From NCBI GenBank assembly GCA_008360955.1, contig LUCM01005800.1, positions 130,707-194,706 on the forward strand: a DNA stretch of 64,000 bases, written 5' to 3'. The DNA is from Fasciolopsis buskii. Its lineage: Eukaryota > Platyhelminthes > Trematoda > Plagiorchiida > Fasciolidae. Made by a program: the position numbers and the translations under genes. Below, one piece after another: positions 37,249 to 49,895 of the stretch. The notes below the pieces were generated by a model. That model did no database searches and was not told the DNA's origin. It saw only the letters and a program-made list of their open reading frames with translations. Each line of letters starts with the position of its first letter. Position 1 is the stretch's first letter.

Positions 37249-37426
37249 CGGCGGTGACCAATCGGATAAGGTCGTGACCCTGCGACGCGAAGGTCGCGGG
37301 TTCGTATCCTCCCACCACCGGTTAACTTCATCACTTGGCATCCCTCTGTTGACCGCGGCCCCCTCCTGAAAAATGATGTTTACTGTTATTTCATTAATAA
37401 AAGAAGTAAAAGATAGAAGATAAAAA
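37249..37426 (+). mobile_element. tRNA-derived SINE
   Basis: The head CGGCGGTGACCAATCGGATAA, a near-perfect B box (GGTTCGTATCC), the body and the TTCATTAATAAAAGAAGTAAA tail are all present. Confidence 0.9.
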
Positions 37427-38302
37427 TGTTTTGTCAATTCTTGAAAGTCGTCTTATCCTGATCTTAAAAATAGCCATCAGTAAGATTGCAATTCAACCGT
37501 TAAGTAATACTACTCCCTCTTGCATAAAACTGCTTGTTCCTGGTGGTTACTAATGAGCAACGAAATGCAGGCATTTGTAGATCTTCAGTTTGAACCTAGC
37601 CGTTCTGCCTGCTTTTCTGCTTGTTACTTGACTTACTGGCTCAGCTGATTTTGCAAAGTTCAGGATCAACCAGAACGTAGCAGTTCCTTTGTTCTAGTTG
37701 ACAGAGTAACAAAGAAGCTGGTCAAAATTTCCATCCCAACATCCAACTTTGTGTCTCTGATCCAGAATGACCTGAAAAATTATATCAATTAAAATGAACT
37801 TAGACATGTGATGCTCATTTAGATTGCATTTTGTTTGGACGGGAAAGTCCGGCAAAATTTGCCGATTCCCGAGACCCGTTTTGTTTCCCAGACAACTATC
37901 AATTCTTACGAAGAGTCATGGTGAAGTGCTTGAAGGCATGTTGTACTCTGTCCTATTCGAGTGTTACCGTGAAGCGAACGTCCTTGACTTTTGCTTACAA
38001 TAAAACAGCAGCAACGACTATCCAAACATTTAGCTCTTTGTTAGTTCCTCCTAAGTTTTTTTATTAGACTCAGTAACCACTGTGTCAATCACCTACTAGC
38101 AATTCATTGAGGCCACATCAGTTTGCTTGTTGAATAGATTGTCAGTGCAAGTCGTGATGTAAATCGATGGCACCGGACGATTTCGGAACATTTAAAAAAA
38201 TGTGACGCTCAGTCGACTTAGTAGCATCTACGTTGGAGCGCAGAAAAATTCGCCCTTAGCCAAGCGAACATGGGGAAGCCGAAGATACTATCCATGTCGT
38301 TA
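37427..38302. other. intergenic or intronic DNA
   Basis: A short frame from about 37822 after CATTTAG to a CATG before GTGAAG donor near 37920 could be an exon; nothing else is seen. Confidence 0.4.
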
Positions 38303-38478
38303 ATTTCTTTATCTTCCTAATTCCTTAATTAATGAATTATCAATGTACATAATCTTCAGTAAGGAGGCAGCGGCCAACAGAGTAATGTCAAGTGGGAAAG
38401 CTGATCGGCGGTGGGAGGCATCGAACCCGCTACGTTCAAGCCCAGCCGCCACGACCTCAGCCGCTTGACCACCGATCC
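38303..38478 (-). mobile_element. tRNA-derived SINE
   Basis: A reverse-strand copy of the family: tail words at 38303-38340, body at 38360-38395, B-box-like GGTTCGATGCC and A-box-like head reading GGTGGTCAAGCGG at the right end. Confidence 0.88.
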
Positions 38479-38866
38479 ACATGGAAGACCCTGCGCGACA
38501 GTACAGACGAATGTCCAGTTGGATGCCGAGTGCGACCATAATTTGAATGTCTTGTCAGAACGTCTTTGGGAAATATTGGAAGCGCAAATGGTATGCAGCC
38601 AACCAGTAGGCACCTACTAACCTTGTAGGGCACATTGTGTTCTACGGATCCAGTTTCATGATCAGTCTTGATGTATACATTGTTAACCGCATGCCATCGC
38701 AGACAGTCAAGGGACATGATTTGAGTGAAGAATTTAGGGACAAATAATCTTTTGGTTGGATCTTCAGCCTCAACTTGACGTCACGCGCAATTACATATCC
38801 GGTGGGAAAACTTTTTTCTCTGCTACGACTATGCCATCCATGAACATTTTACCAAAGCTTACATAG

Positions 38867-39032
38867 TTTACGTCCTCCGATGGTACTAGTACCCAGTGTG
38901 CGCATTTCTGTCTCCTGCGACAAACATTCACCTCTTCTTCGGAAACTAATAAATGAACTTGTCCAGGCTTCGAGGACTTTGTTTCGCGCAACTAACAATG
39001 TTCTTCGGCGTACAGATGATGATCAAGTTCAG
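38867..39032 (+). CDS. candidate internal exon, unrecognised
   Basis: A fair acceptor (CTTACATAG) and a strong donor (GTTCAG before GTAATG at 39033) border 55 open codons, ending at phase 0. The centre (SPLLRKLINELVQASRTLF) is strongly helical with Leu spacing typical of helical bundles. No family is recognised. Confidence 0.3.
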
Positions 39033-42000
39033 GTAATGAATACAACCACAGAAACAGGCTACAATTATCCAGATGGACATTGAGTTTTGCACAGTAGTGA
39101 CGTGGATACATGGATCGGCGGACTGCAGTTGAAAGCAATCCGTCAGCGGGCGTGGATGCTTGTCTCCGATGGAAAGCTAGTTTTTCTTGCTTCGAATTTG
39201 TGTACCTTTTTGGCTCGTTCACTGAGTGCTCTATTCTGCTACCAGCGCGGATATTTTTTTGTTATTCAGATGTGTTCGTATCACTTTTGATCAACGGTGA
39301 TTTTCAAAGCTTTTCTAACGACCTACCTTCTATCTACCATTTCTATGCACATGTTGGATTAAATCTTAACACATCTAAATTCGGCACTTCACGGTGAAAC
39401 AAAGCATCATCTCTCGAGTTGTCTACCACGGAGTTTTTCCAATTCTTTTATACTGTTCTCCTGTTATTTTTTATGTTTATTTTAAGAGGACTTCCAAAAT
39501 CCGCGCCGGGGCTATCAATTATTAGCTTTGTGTCTTTCATACCACTAACTGAGTTGTCATTCACTCCAAATTATCAGCACTTATCAGCTTGTGAGAAATG
39601 TGCTCAGTACCAAGACATCCTCTACACAACAGTATTTCAAAGTGCTGCTCTCCTGTTTCAACACGATTTACTTTTCTTTCCATGTCTTCTAAAGACAATA
39701 TCTATAAGAACTTCACTGTCCCATATTCAGCAGGCTTCTTGACAAACCGTGACCAAGTTTCAGCCGAATTCCAGAACAACCTATCAAAGTGTTCCAATCA
39801 TTCCTCGAAGAGATTTTATTCCATTTTCACAAGGTGATGAGCGTGAGCATTTCTTATTTTTTCCCCCATGCTTTCTGACTGAAATTCGGCAACATTTTAG
39901 ACCCGAGGGTCCATAAAATGCAATATAATAATATACAAAACAATACAATAATTGTCGCTAAATTTACAATAGAACAGAAATTGGATTAGTGCGAAACACT
40001 CGAAAACGTGCGTTTCCACTTGATTGCCAAGAACAAATCAGCGAGCTTAGATTCGAGAAAAAAAACAAAGTGCTCATATTTTCAGAAAAATTGTACCAGG
40101 CCGGAAATTTCAACAATTCCGACAAAATAAAATCGTTTTACTGTTTTGATTTCTGTTAAACTTATTAATCACATTTCAACCAAGTCAGTCTAGTTCAGTT
40201 TATCGATTCGCTCGAAAGACCAGTCAGTCTGAACAATTGTTCCAGAGATTTGGACATTAAACTCAACACAATGATTAAAATTTCGAGTCGACTAGCGGCT
40301 GCCGGACCAAGAATTTGGACCAAGTATGTAACAAGTACGAGAGGTACTCGTAAAAAACAACAGAATGCCAAGCATTTAATCACTCGTGCACGTCATTCCG
40401 TTTTGTTCACTTATGCAGGATCCAACGCACAAATATGAAGAAGTCTCAGAATGATGAAAAAATGCGAGTGGTAATTTTTTTTGAATTTCATTATTTCCAT
40501 CATGCTTCTTGGATTGAAATTTTGGGTTGAGATATATATAAAAAAACGTGCTTCTGGCTAGCAATTACTCTTTCAGCCCTAGTGCTATTCCTCAAAAGCT
40601 AAATGATTTCTCTGGGGAAAGTTAGCCAACTAACGAGCATTGCATGCTTTTTTATGATAATTCCAATGGCGAATGGATTAAAGATGATTACTTTTCCTGA
40701 TCTACCTTTTGCCTCCAGTGGTTGATGCCTTTCAGCAGATTTGTCTCTAAACCTGGCAGAAACCAACGAGGTTTCATCACTATGGTCGACAGTGTGGAAT
40801 TTGACACTTCTAACTGCGATGAACAGTCTCTTAATTCTCATTTCTGTAATTATTGAATAAAAACAGATTTGTGTTATAGGCGATCATTCCCTGACTTTTG
40901 TGGGCTCCTGTACTATAAAAGTTCATTTTCTTACTTCCTCACTTGCTGGTTGTCGTTCCTAATTCAGGCCCAGCCTTTCCGGATTTAAACCGTCTTCGAC
41001 TTTCACGCATTATTCCACCGATGTTTGCAAATCCTTGCGGTATTCGAGAAATTCAAAGCTCCAATCACCTCCTTGAACAAAGTTACTGATATATATGCAA
41101 TTCATCTTAAACCGCAAACAACCTTTGACTATTTATTTCTCATTGAAAGAATCTCGTCTTCTGGTTTGCACAAGAAATTACGTCAGTTCCGCAAACCGAC
41201 GTCTGAATAAGATAATTACAATGTTATTTGAATGAATGTATCACCATGGTCGTCGGTATTCAAGAAAACTAGGCAGCGTTTTCTTCCAGGTTGTCAAACT
41301 TCGAGTTCTTTAACGGAATTTTGTGTTCAGAAACTGAAATTTTTTTCCATTTCTAGAATTTGACCAGTAGAAAAGAAATCGAATGGCATTTATTACGTCT
41401 TTCTTGGTTAGACTAGACCAGTGTCTACCACTTCACAGATTTTGAATTTACCTTTATTTCGTTTTGCCAAGTGTATCTTGTATGGGGTGTCACCAGATCA
41501 TTTTGCATGAGAGCTGTTCCAGGCCCCACGAAGAGCATACATTCTGTGCTGGGTAAATGAAGCGTTTTTCGTGGTCGGTCAGATGACTTTGAAGCTATGA
41601 CAAAGTGAAGTCTGGTCTGGCAGACGTGACATTGTGATTACTGGTAGACTGAAAGAATATATTAGCTCAACGCAAAAGGTGTTCAATTCCGTAGGAAGGA
41701 AATTACCAATATTTACACTTCTGCGGGTGACAGAAAGAGAGACAGAAATCTCACGGACGGAATGTGATTAGCTGAGCTTAAGCAGCTTCAATAGGATTTC
41801 TCATTACTATGCGAAAGTAACCCTTCCGTAGGAGGACAATAAATAGAATGAAACAATAGAAAAACTGTTTTTTAGATAAGAAAGTTGATAAAGCGTAACA
41901 AGCATGATTAGCAATAGTGGAGATAAATCGACAAACTCTCAAATGATGGATGTTGTTATGCGGTGACTGTTAGCATGTTAATAAGGAAGGACATAGTTCG

Positions 42001-42568
42001 ACAGTCAGATCTTGAGGAATCTCCACATAGTAAGGGCTGCGCCAGTTATTTTCCTTCATCGCTTCATCTCTTCTCAGTAATAGTCAGAGCCTTAGGTAAG
42101 CACAAAGGAGTTCTCCATTTCCTATCTACCCCTGGTCTTTATCCGTAGTATATATACATTATGACAAATGTTTGCCTCATCCTATTCCTCAAATTATTTC
42201 ACATTAGAAGCTCGCAGTTTATGGACATTTTAAAAATGGAGGTTATTATTTCTCTTAATTTTTGCAAGTCAATCGCACACCAGTAACTAATGACTTAAGT
42301 GATCACCTAAATCGATCGCACCGAAGGATAGCTTCACCGCCTTGCTTTATTTTATTGATCAATCTGCTCTGTTCATCCTTCAATTAGGATTTTTCTACGA
42401 TTTCCTTAATTTTAGTGCTACGGTTCATAAGGTAGGATTCACAACTAGCTTTCGTCAGAATACGCGGAAATAAGCACAGTTTACTTTATCACCTCGTATA
42501 TTGCCCGAAATCAGACAGTCCACCAATCATTCCTATTTTCCGATCTCTATCGTTCTTTATTTTGACAG
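39033..42568. other. intergenic or intronic DNA with overlapping open frames
   Basis: At 39419-39837 two overlapping frames are both open for 79 or more codons; one ends at a good donor (CACAAG before GTGATG at 39834). At about 40969-41085 a frame follows a strong TAATTCAG acceptor. At about 41977-42095 a frame ends at a strong donor (CTTAG before GTAAGC). None is identifiable. Confidence 0.4.
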
Positions 42569-42746
42569 GTATCATACAAGCAATGCGGTTGACGTCAACC
42601 CATCAGCACTCCTTGATAAACTGGAAGTTCAGTTAATTGCAGTACACGATATGGTGTTAGACCATGCAGCACACGTCTATGCTTCAGTCACATGCAATAA
42701 CTCGGAACAAGCTGACGACTGTCGGCCATCAGATCACATCCTATGA
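42569..42746 (+). CDS. candidate terminal exon, unrecognised
   Basis: A strong acceptor (CGTTCTTTATTTTGACAG) precedes 42569. The frame needs two bases from an upstream exon and runs 58 codons to a TGA. The text is mixed and soluble in character (NPSALLDKLEVQLIAVHDMV). The frame ending at 39833 leaves two bases and could supply them, but an intron of 2.7 kb would have to be assumed. Confidence 0.3.
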
Positions 42747-44528
42747 TGATATACGACTCTCATAATTACCGTTTGTGCGGAATCTTCACAGGACCCTAAA
42801 TTTCTCAGGCTACGGAACAAAACAGAGGCATCGTTAGTTGATTTAGGTGGTGCTTTTTTGTCTGTGTTGAACGGATATTGTCTAAGTGGAAATTCACTTG
42901 ACTACGAACAAGCTAAAACCAATTTTCTCAGACTTTCAGATGGAGCCCTGTTTCATCCGTAAAAAAAATCGATAACCCAGTTTTCTGTCTTAGGTAAACA
43001 GTGAGGTAAACGCAGGCATGACTCATGCATTGTTGTTCAAGTACCAGTTTTTTGACGAAGTGAAATAAGCTAATTAGCAGATGAACACAAGATTTTCTCA
43101 GAGATTCAATATCAGTTCGCTCGGCTGATTTATATAGTTTCACGGTATTTCATCACTTTGATCTATGTTGTTCAGCAGTAGTAGCTGAGGAGAAGGGAAT
43201 ACAGTCCACAAGTATTTGGTAGAGAAAATTGACAGTTCGTCCTACCTTTGTAACGGCTCTTCATAGGAAAAAGAAGTCACGTGCATAAAAGCCAACATCA
43301 ATAAAATATTCAGCTCTTAGAGCAAAACTTTCGGCAAGTGACTTGCTAAAAAATGCAGGTTATCCAGTCCGTCTCGATAGGCTACTTACCACACCTTAAC
43401 AGTGCGATCTCTTTATTACTCGCAAATGTTTATTTAAGCAGATTGAGAGCACTGAATAATTCCCGTCTGCTCGGATAAAATGATTAAATTGGTTATGATC
43501 AAGGATGATTAGAATTGCTTACGATGCTTTTCTTGGACAAATCGTTTAGCCAAATGCTACCGTGACCCGCTACGTTCTGCACAGATGAAGCATTAAACTC
43601 TGGTGTTGTTATATTCAACCATCATGATCCGAGGCTCAAGCTGAATTCTCCGGTTTTGGAAATATAATGATGATTGCATTTGCTAATAATAGTTTTGTTA
43701 CTACAGAAGTTGTTCTACTCGAAAATTTAGTGTTGTTCTCTGATTTACCGGATAAAAACAGTTTTGTGGTTAGTGCATCAGTTGATATAACTGTGATACT
43801 GAGATCTGCCTTCTTGGGTCTAGTTTACCGGGACGCAGTATTTCCTGGCTTCATCGATGTCCAGGGTCAGAATGCGAATGGACTGTTGCAAGTGCTTTAG
43901 CATACCTTGTTCAGTCTCCCTTGCATTCATTTGTTAAGAGACGACCATGTTTGGTAAAATTTACAGTCACAGTACTGAGCATAACAATCAGGGTGATCAA
44001 AAGTTCCCGTTCGAACAAATAGAATGATATATCATAATCAAATAAGGGCTAAATACGACTTGCTGAATGTACGCCCCTTGTCTAGCTGTGGTTAATTTGA
44101 TTGCTTCGTCCACTGTCGTTGTTCTGGGATAATGCATCTGCTCGTGAAATGTACTCATAGGTGCTTATTTTGCAATGCAGATCTCGCGTTGTGACCTGTA
44201 CTCACATTTGGTTAACTTTTGCCACCTGAGATCTCCAGTTCGTCCAAAATACGTTGTCCCGGAGGCTAGCACTCTTCCCTTCATGCAAAACAACTGTTCC
44301 ACCCATAATCGGTATTAATGTGCATCCTCTGTCTAGGACAGTGGTTGACCTATCTTAAGCGTTAGGTTCGTACACTCATCGGAATGCGCATGTCGTATGG
44401 ATTCAAAACTCATGGCAGAATACTGAGATGAGCTAATCTATTTACTGTGAGAGTGTGGCTTTTGATAGAAAGGAAACCAATACAAAAATCCATCAACTGA
44501 CTAATTATCTCCTATGTTTTTCTCTCAG
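42747..44528. other. intergenic or intronic DNA
   Basis: A frame at about 43703-43900 after TACTACAG reads smoothly to a TAG but has no identifiable motif. Confidence 0.4.
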
Positions 44529-44899
44529 GGCATGACAAGTCAAACGGAGTCTTTGAGTGCAAATATTACGGCATCCACTGCCTTGCTGTCTTTTGTCATT
44601 CTAGAGCTTGTCGCATTTGCAATATTATTATCATTACTACTTACGTCGCTCATTCTGCTTCTAAGTCTGAAATCGGTCTGCATTGCTGTTTTTTTCTTTC
44701 AATGCTTCTGTCCTTGAAAGACAACGTTCATCTGTTCGTGAAAGAGACTTTGCGTGTCTTTTCAACCCCATTAATAACACTCGGCCAACATGACCTATAC
44801 GTCTCTCCTATTGTCGAAACTGTAAACGTTGGCAGAAGCCTCTGTAGTCAGTCCAAAATTTTCCCGTCATATACTCCAACGATTACTGTCGCAGACAAG
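44529..44899 (+). CDS. candidate internal exon, unrecognised
   Basis: A very good acceptor (CTCCTATGTTTTTCTCTCAG) precedes 44529 and a good donor (GCAGACAAG before GTGCGT) follows 44899. One frame is open throughout: two leading bases then 123 codons, ending at phase 0. The first half is Cys-rich in this frame. A second frame of the same segment is open for 62 codons from the acceptor and encodes a long hydrophobic stretch (AILLSLLLTSLILLLSL), so which frame is real, if either, is unclear. Confidence 0.3.
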
Positions 44900-47800
44900 G
44901 TGCGTGAATTGTCTTCGGCAAAAGTTTTAATTTTCAGAATTTCCCGCGACCTAGTTTCCGCCTGATTTTCATTTTGGTTCTTTACTTTTCAACTCTATAG
45001 CATATTTTGACTAAACTCTGAATCAAATATTTTGATTATGTCCAGCTCCTCTGAATATGTTTTATGCACACTGGAAGATGAAATTCTCCTACATGAAAAG
45101 ATCGTACCCACTAAAAGACCGAGCATAAAAAATTTGTGACAACAAAACATTTAAGGATGTGTGCCGTATAGTGTGTTGGATGACGCTGACATCGAAGTAG
45201 GCGATATGCAAAATGTTTGTAGCAAAGGATTCGAATAAGTTGCGATGCAGAGGAAATATTTCTCTCTTTAGTCATGCATTATCGATGTCATCAGTGCTGC
45301 ATTTTTAAACCAGATGCACTGAGATGATGACCTCAGAGAATAGGAGGCGCTAAACAACAGCTTCGTTTCCACATAAACAGCAGTAGTGACGTCCTGAAGT
45401 CGTGCGCGTAAAACTTTTATCGAGGGAACTGCGCAATTTAGGATTAGAAGAAGCCGCGTCAGCGATTCCGGTAGATTTATTTCTGCCTTCAATCTATCCA
45501 GTAATTATATTTCCAACTAATCATTGAAAGTACGGCGAGTCACCTGGGATTTCAGCCGTAGAATGAATTCACAAATTAATTGATCTTCCTGAGACATCGG
45601 AGAGTGAAATATGACAGGTTCAGAATTAATGGTTTTGAGGTGTCAGAGGGGTACTTCTTTCACCCGCGCAAACGAACTTTGTCCTGAAGCTCCAGATGGC
45701 GAAAACGAAGACACCAACGACCAACACAAAAGGGACTGCATTATCCGCAATTCTGGATGTAACAGAACAATAAGCAGCATGTAGTCATTTACACTCATCA
45801 CAAAACAGCATAGCCACTAACTTGTCGAGGCCATTTGTTTAGTGCATTCTATTTGTAGGTCACTAAATAACCCCAGGATGTCCGTCTTCTGTATTTTACT
45901 TGACGGGTACCCCGCTTTATATTCAATCTGTAGGTCATTTTTACTTGAAAACATCATATTTCTGGGCTTCTGTTTGTTGTTCGGCATGTTCACCGACTGT
46001 TTTAATAGTAAGGATTTGGAGGAAAGTCATCTGGGCGCCCTCATCGTTCACCCTGGTAATTTTTAATGCAATATTCACTTGTCATTTATTTTCTTAATTT
46101 TAAAACTGATCTACGCAGTAATTTATATAGATTTGTGATTGTATTTGTAAATGACGTTGCTATACACTTCTTCCGGACAACGGGTATATCCCGATTGATG
46201 TTCCTCTCATCCTTCAGAATATCATGAGCTTCGCAAAACAGCGTGATTTCCCGCTCAATCTACCCGAGGGTTCTGAAAGTACCTTATTCTCGTTCTTTGT
46301 GGCCTTGACAAATTTTGTTTCAGAACCGACTGTGTTAAGTCCCCGGGGATCTCTGCCCTCTGCCAGTGTACGCATGTAATCGTTAACAGCAGTCTACCGC
46401 TTCTAATTCACACGGTTCTGCCTTGCGTCTAATGTTAGCTCTGTGATTGCTTCGTGGCCTGTCCTACTGGCCTTATTCTGCTCTTTTCCGCACTCCAATC
46501 TTGACTAGTAAAATAGACTGCGGGAATTCAAAGGCCACTAATGGTGTCTACCGATCGGCGACAGTTTCCTTGGTGAATCTGAACCCACCCTGTTTACCTC
46601 CCACCAATCATTTTATTCATCATGAATCTGGACTTCGCCGATAGTCTGGAGCGCTATCTTTACACTACTGACATGATCATCACTTATTTTGAGTTATCGC
46701 TATCGATGCACATCGACAGCCTGCAACCAACTGAAAGTTTAGTCTCAATGAGGCTCACTAATGTAGAACGTATTTACCTCATATACCATCACATAGAGTG
46801 TCTTTGACAGCCCCTTTTGCCATCGACCAACAACCAAATAATGCCTGGAAGAGCTTCTCAGTGGTCTGGAATGTCAGTAAAACTGTTATCGTAATCGACG
46901 CACGGTAATCTGGCTTGCACAATACTGTGCATAATCCACTTTGAATATATTAGTGTCGAAAATCACCTAATCGGACAATCAACCAGCAAAACAGAATCGA
47001 TGAAAAACTTTTTTCCCCTAGACTAATTGAATGCAACCTTTTTTCTGTTCACAGCGCTCAGAGAAGCAGAATGAATCGTCCGGTTTCATAAAACAAAGTG
47101 TGTGCACACATTGTGCTTTATAATTAGCAGGTAATGCTTTTCTCTCGGCAAAATGAATTACCAGTTGGTTGGATCGAAAACAAGTAAATGAAAAAGACAG
47201 ACAAACAAGGTAAGCATGTACGTTTTTTATCGATTTCACACACACTGCCTGAGTTCAGTTGGTAAGCAATACCACGTTTCCTAATTTTGATGTCTTAGAC
47301 GTGCGGGATCAAAGTACCATGTTCTTGGTGCACCGGGATATTTTTTCATACTTGGTCTAGAAACAGTGTCAATACATTCTGTTCAAAGAAAATATTGGAT
47401 TTCTCGCCCACTGCTTTCCTCAACTCCGTGAGATCACTGATAGGATAAAGTGAAGTTTAAAGTGATTTTCGAAATGAAATAATTTTGAAGATAAAAGCTA
47501 GAAATTAAACAGGTCCATAAGTAAAGACGTTTTCAAATAGGATTCGGCTTCTTTTATGATGAATACGAGAAGGAAAAACCAAACGTTTTCAAAATAAAAC
47601 GTCACCAGTGGTAAATCGTACTCTCTTCTTCCATTGGCTAGATTATGGCTAGCGTAAAGCGTTTTGGGGTCACGTGATTTTTCTGGTGCTCTTCCATCGG
47701 CCGTTTACCTAAGGTATGTGAAAGTTGAACACGGGCGACACAGCACGTTTGCTCGGTAGATGAGTGAATGAATAAATAGAGTGAACTGGTTGGACTGAGA

Positions 47801-49717
47801 TAGAATCCCAACAGTAAGTTTAACGTTGTCAAGTGATTCGCAATCATTTTCGTGAAGATTCGTTTGTACGATTAGAATAAATGCATTCCTCGAAATAGAA
47901 CAAACTTTGCGTGCAGCTTGTGGTACTTTATTAATCAAAGATTCAGGTATTTTTGCGGTTGATTTTCTCACATCGAGGAAAGTTGCTTTCTTAGTTGGTC
48001 TACATAGCTAAGTGTTTGAGATGGTCATTTAATTATTAGCCCGGAATTCTGTAAGCAGTTTGTGTTAACCGACTTGGTGACTGGGCAAAAAACAAATGAA
48101 TTATTCAAAGGTCTAAACTACTAAATCACCTCACTCATTTGCCTCGACGCGGCATGAACAGTACTGAAGAACCAACCAAGAAATTTTCCAATAGACCCGA
48201 AATATGAGGGTTGAGAATATTTTCGGATTGAGTAACAACAGATTTAGGAATAAAGTGATCCGAATCTCTAATTGGGCATCAGCAAGATACAACAAGTGGT
48301 GCAAACCACCTTCACCGTCACCTAGTCCTTCCTCGGCCAATTTTAAGCAGGATAAGATAAAAACTTCTTGCATGAGACGCACTAAGATGAATCATAGTTT
48401 TAGTTTCTTTATTAAAGAAGAAATGATGATTCACGAAGCACGTGGAAAAAATTAGTGGCCACAGAATCGTTGCGTGTATTATGACCAATGGTTCAAACAC
48501 TGAAGTTATGGCCTCTTCAAACCGAACGGGATTAATCAAACGGCAAGCATATCGCTACACGACCGAGTTATACTGAATAACTCTAAACGACTCGGACTTT
48601 TCATTTTCTTCATCCCTAGAAGGTTTCCACGTTTAAAGACCAACAAATACGGACAAATCACATTTAAGAATTCGCTCTCAAATAGTCCTTAGTGGTTCAT
48701 CAGTTCGGTGGGAAAATCCCAACGATAGAGGGTAAAAGTGCAGTCAAAAAATTAAGGTGCATTAAATTGAAGACCAAACTAGGAAGACAATTTCAGAATA
48801 TTAGGCAAATTTCTTTTGACGGGTGCAAAGTCCGATTGACCGGAAATTGACCGAGAGAGTACGAAATCCTCGGCATACATGCGAAGTTGTGCAAGAGGGC
48901 CCGTGTAATGCTCGTTGAGGAAAGCAACGGAAGACAAGGCAAAATAACAGCTCGCTGAACAATATCGGTATCGGTAGGTAGGGGACTGGCTAAGTTATAA
49001 CCAAGTTTAGTTGGATGAGTTCTATCGGGAAAAACAGCTAAGCAGTCACAGCGGTATAGAATCGGAATATCGACAAGACTCCAGTTTATGAAGAAAAATG
49101 AAACAGAGAACCGACTCGAAAGTAAAGGAATAATCTAAAAAAACAGCAGTCTGATTTCACAAAGCAGCCTAATTTTTTTTAGGAATAAAACGCCTAAGGG
49201 AGCAACCAAATCCCAAGTATACTTGTTCGGTTTATAAACAAACAAAAATTAGTCATTAGGCATAATAATGGAGGAATTCAAACGACTGAGGACACCACAT
49301 CTAGTTAATCTGGAAGCAAAAGGGGTAATGAGAATGCGACGAAAGTGCATCTGCTGTGTTTGGTCGTGGGGACAGCCATCACATATTTCCATTTAGGTGG
49401 AATAGAGCCATTAACAGAGAATTCGTTGACGAGCTTGATCTTAAAATGCAAGAGAGAACGTGCTCTCAACTTGGGAATAGTGAAAGATAGGCTGTTCGGA
49501 CCAACTGCGAACTCAGTTTTGGAAGATTGTGCACCCTTGGAGATTTCCTGTAGATAGAAAACCGATTGACAAAATACGAGTAATAGTGTTTTATTTTCTG
49601 TGATCTAGATGGAGAAGTGTTTCACAATGGTTGGTTTATGAAGCTTATAACCAGGTTCTTTTATTCCACTGAATGTTTTCGGCTTGAGTGAACCTACTCT
49701 ACCGTTATGACAGAATA
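44900..49717. other. intergenic or intronic DNA
   Basis: No identifiable gene. At about 47250-47330 a tRNA-like stretch (TTCAGTTGGTAAGC, then GGGATCAAAGTACC) may be an old tRNA-derived repeat of another family. A frame at 48204-48455 has a Pro-Ser run (KPPSPSPSPSS) but no clear borders. Confidence 0.4.
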
Positions 49718-49895
49718 CCGGCGGTGGCCAAACGGGTAAGCTCGTGGCGTTTGGATGCGGAGGTCCTGGGTCTGAATAATTCCAACCCCGATCAACCTCC
49801 CCACTTGGTAGCCCCTGCTGGCAGCGGCCCTCTTCCCGAAAAATGATGTAAATAGTTATCTCATTAATAAAGGAGGTTAAAAGATAAAAAAGACA
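49718..49895 (+). mobile_element. tRNA-derived SINE
   Basis: The head CCGGCGGTGGCCAAACGGGTAA is intact, but the B box is damaged (GGGTCTGAATAATTCC). Body and TCATTAATAAAGGAGGTTAAAA tail are present. Confidence 0.88.

Noticed and set aside
39419..39837. Two overlapping plus-strand frames of 107 and 79 codons
   Set aside because: Both read equally well, only one reaches a donor, and the acceptors are poor; not called as a gene.
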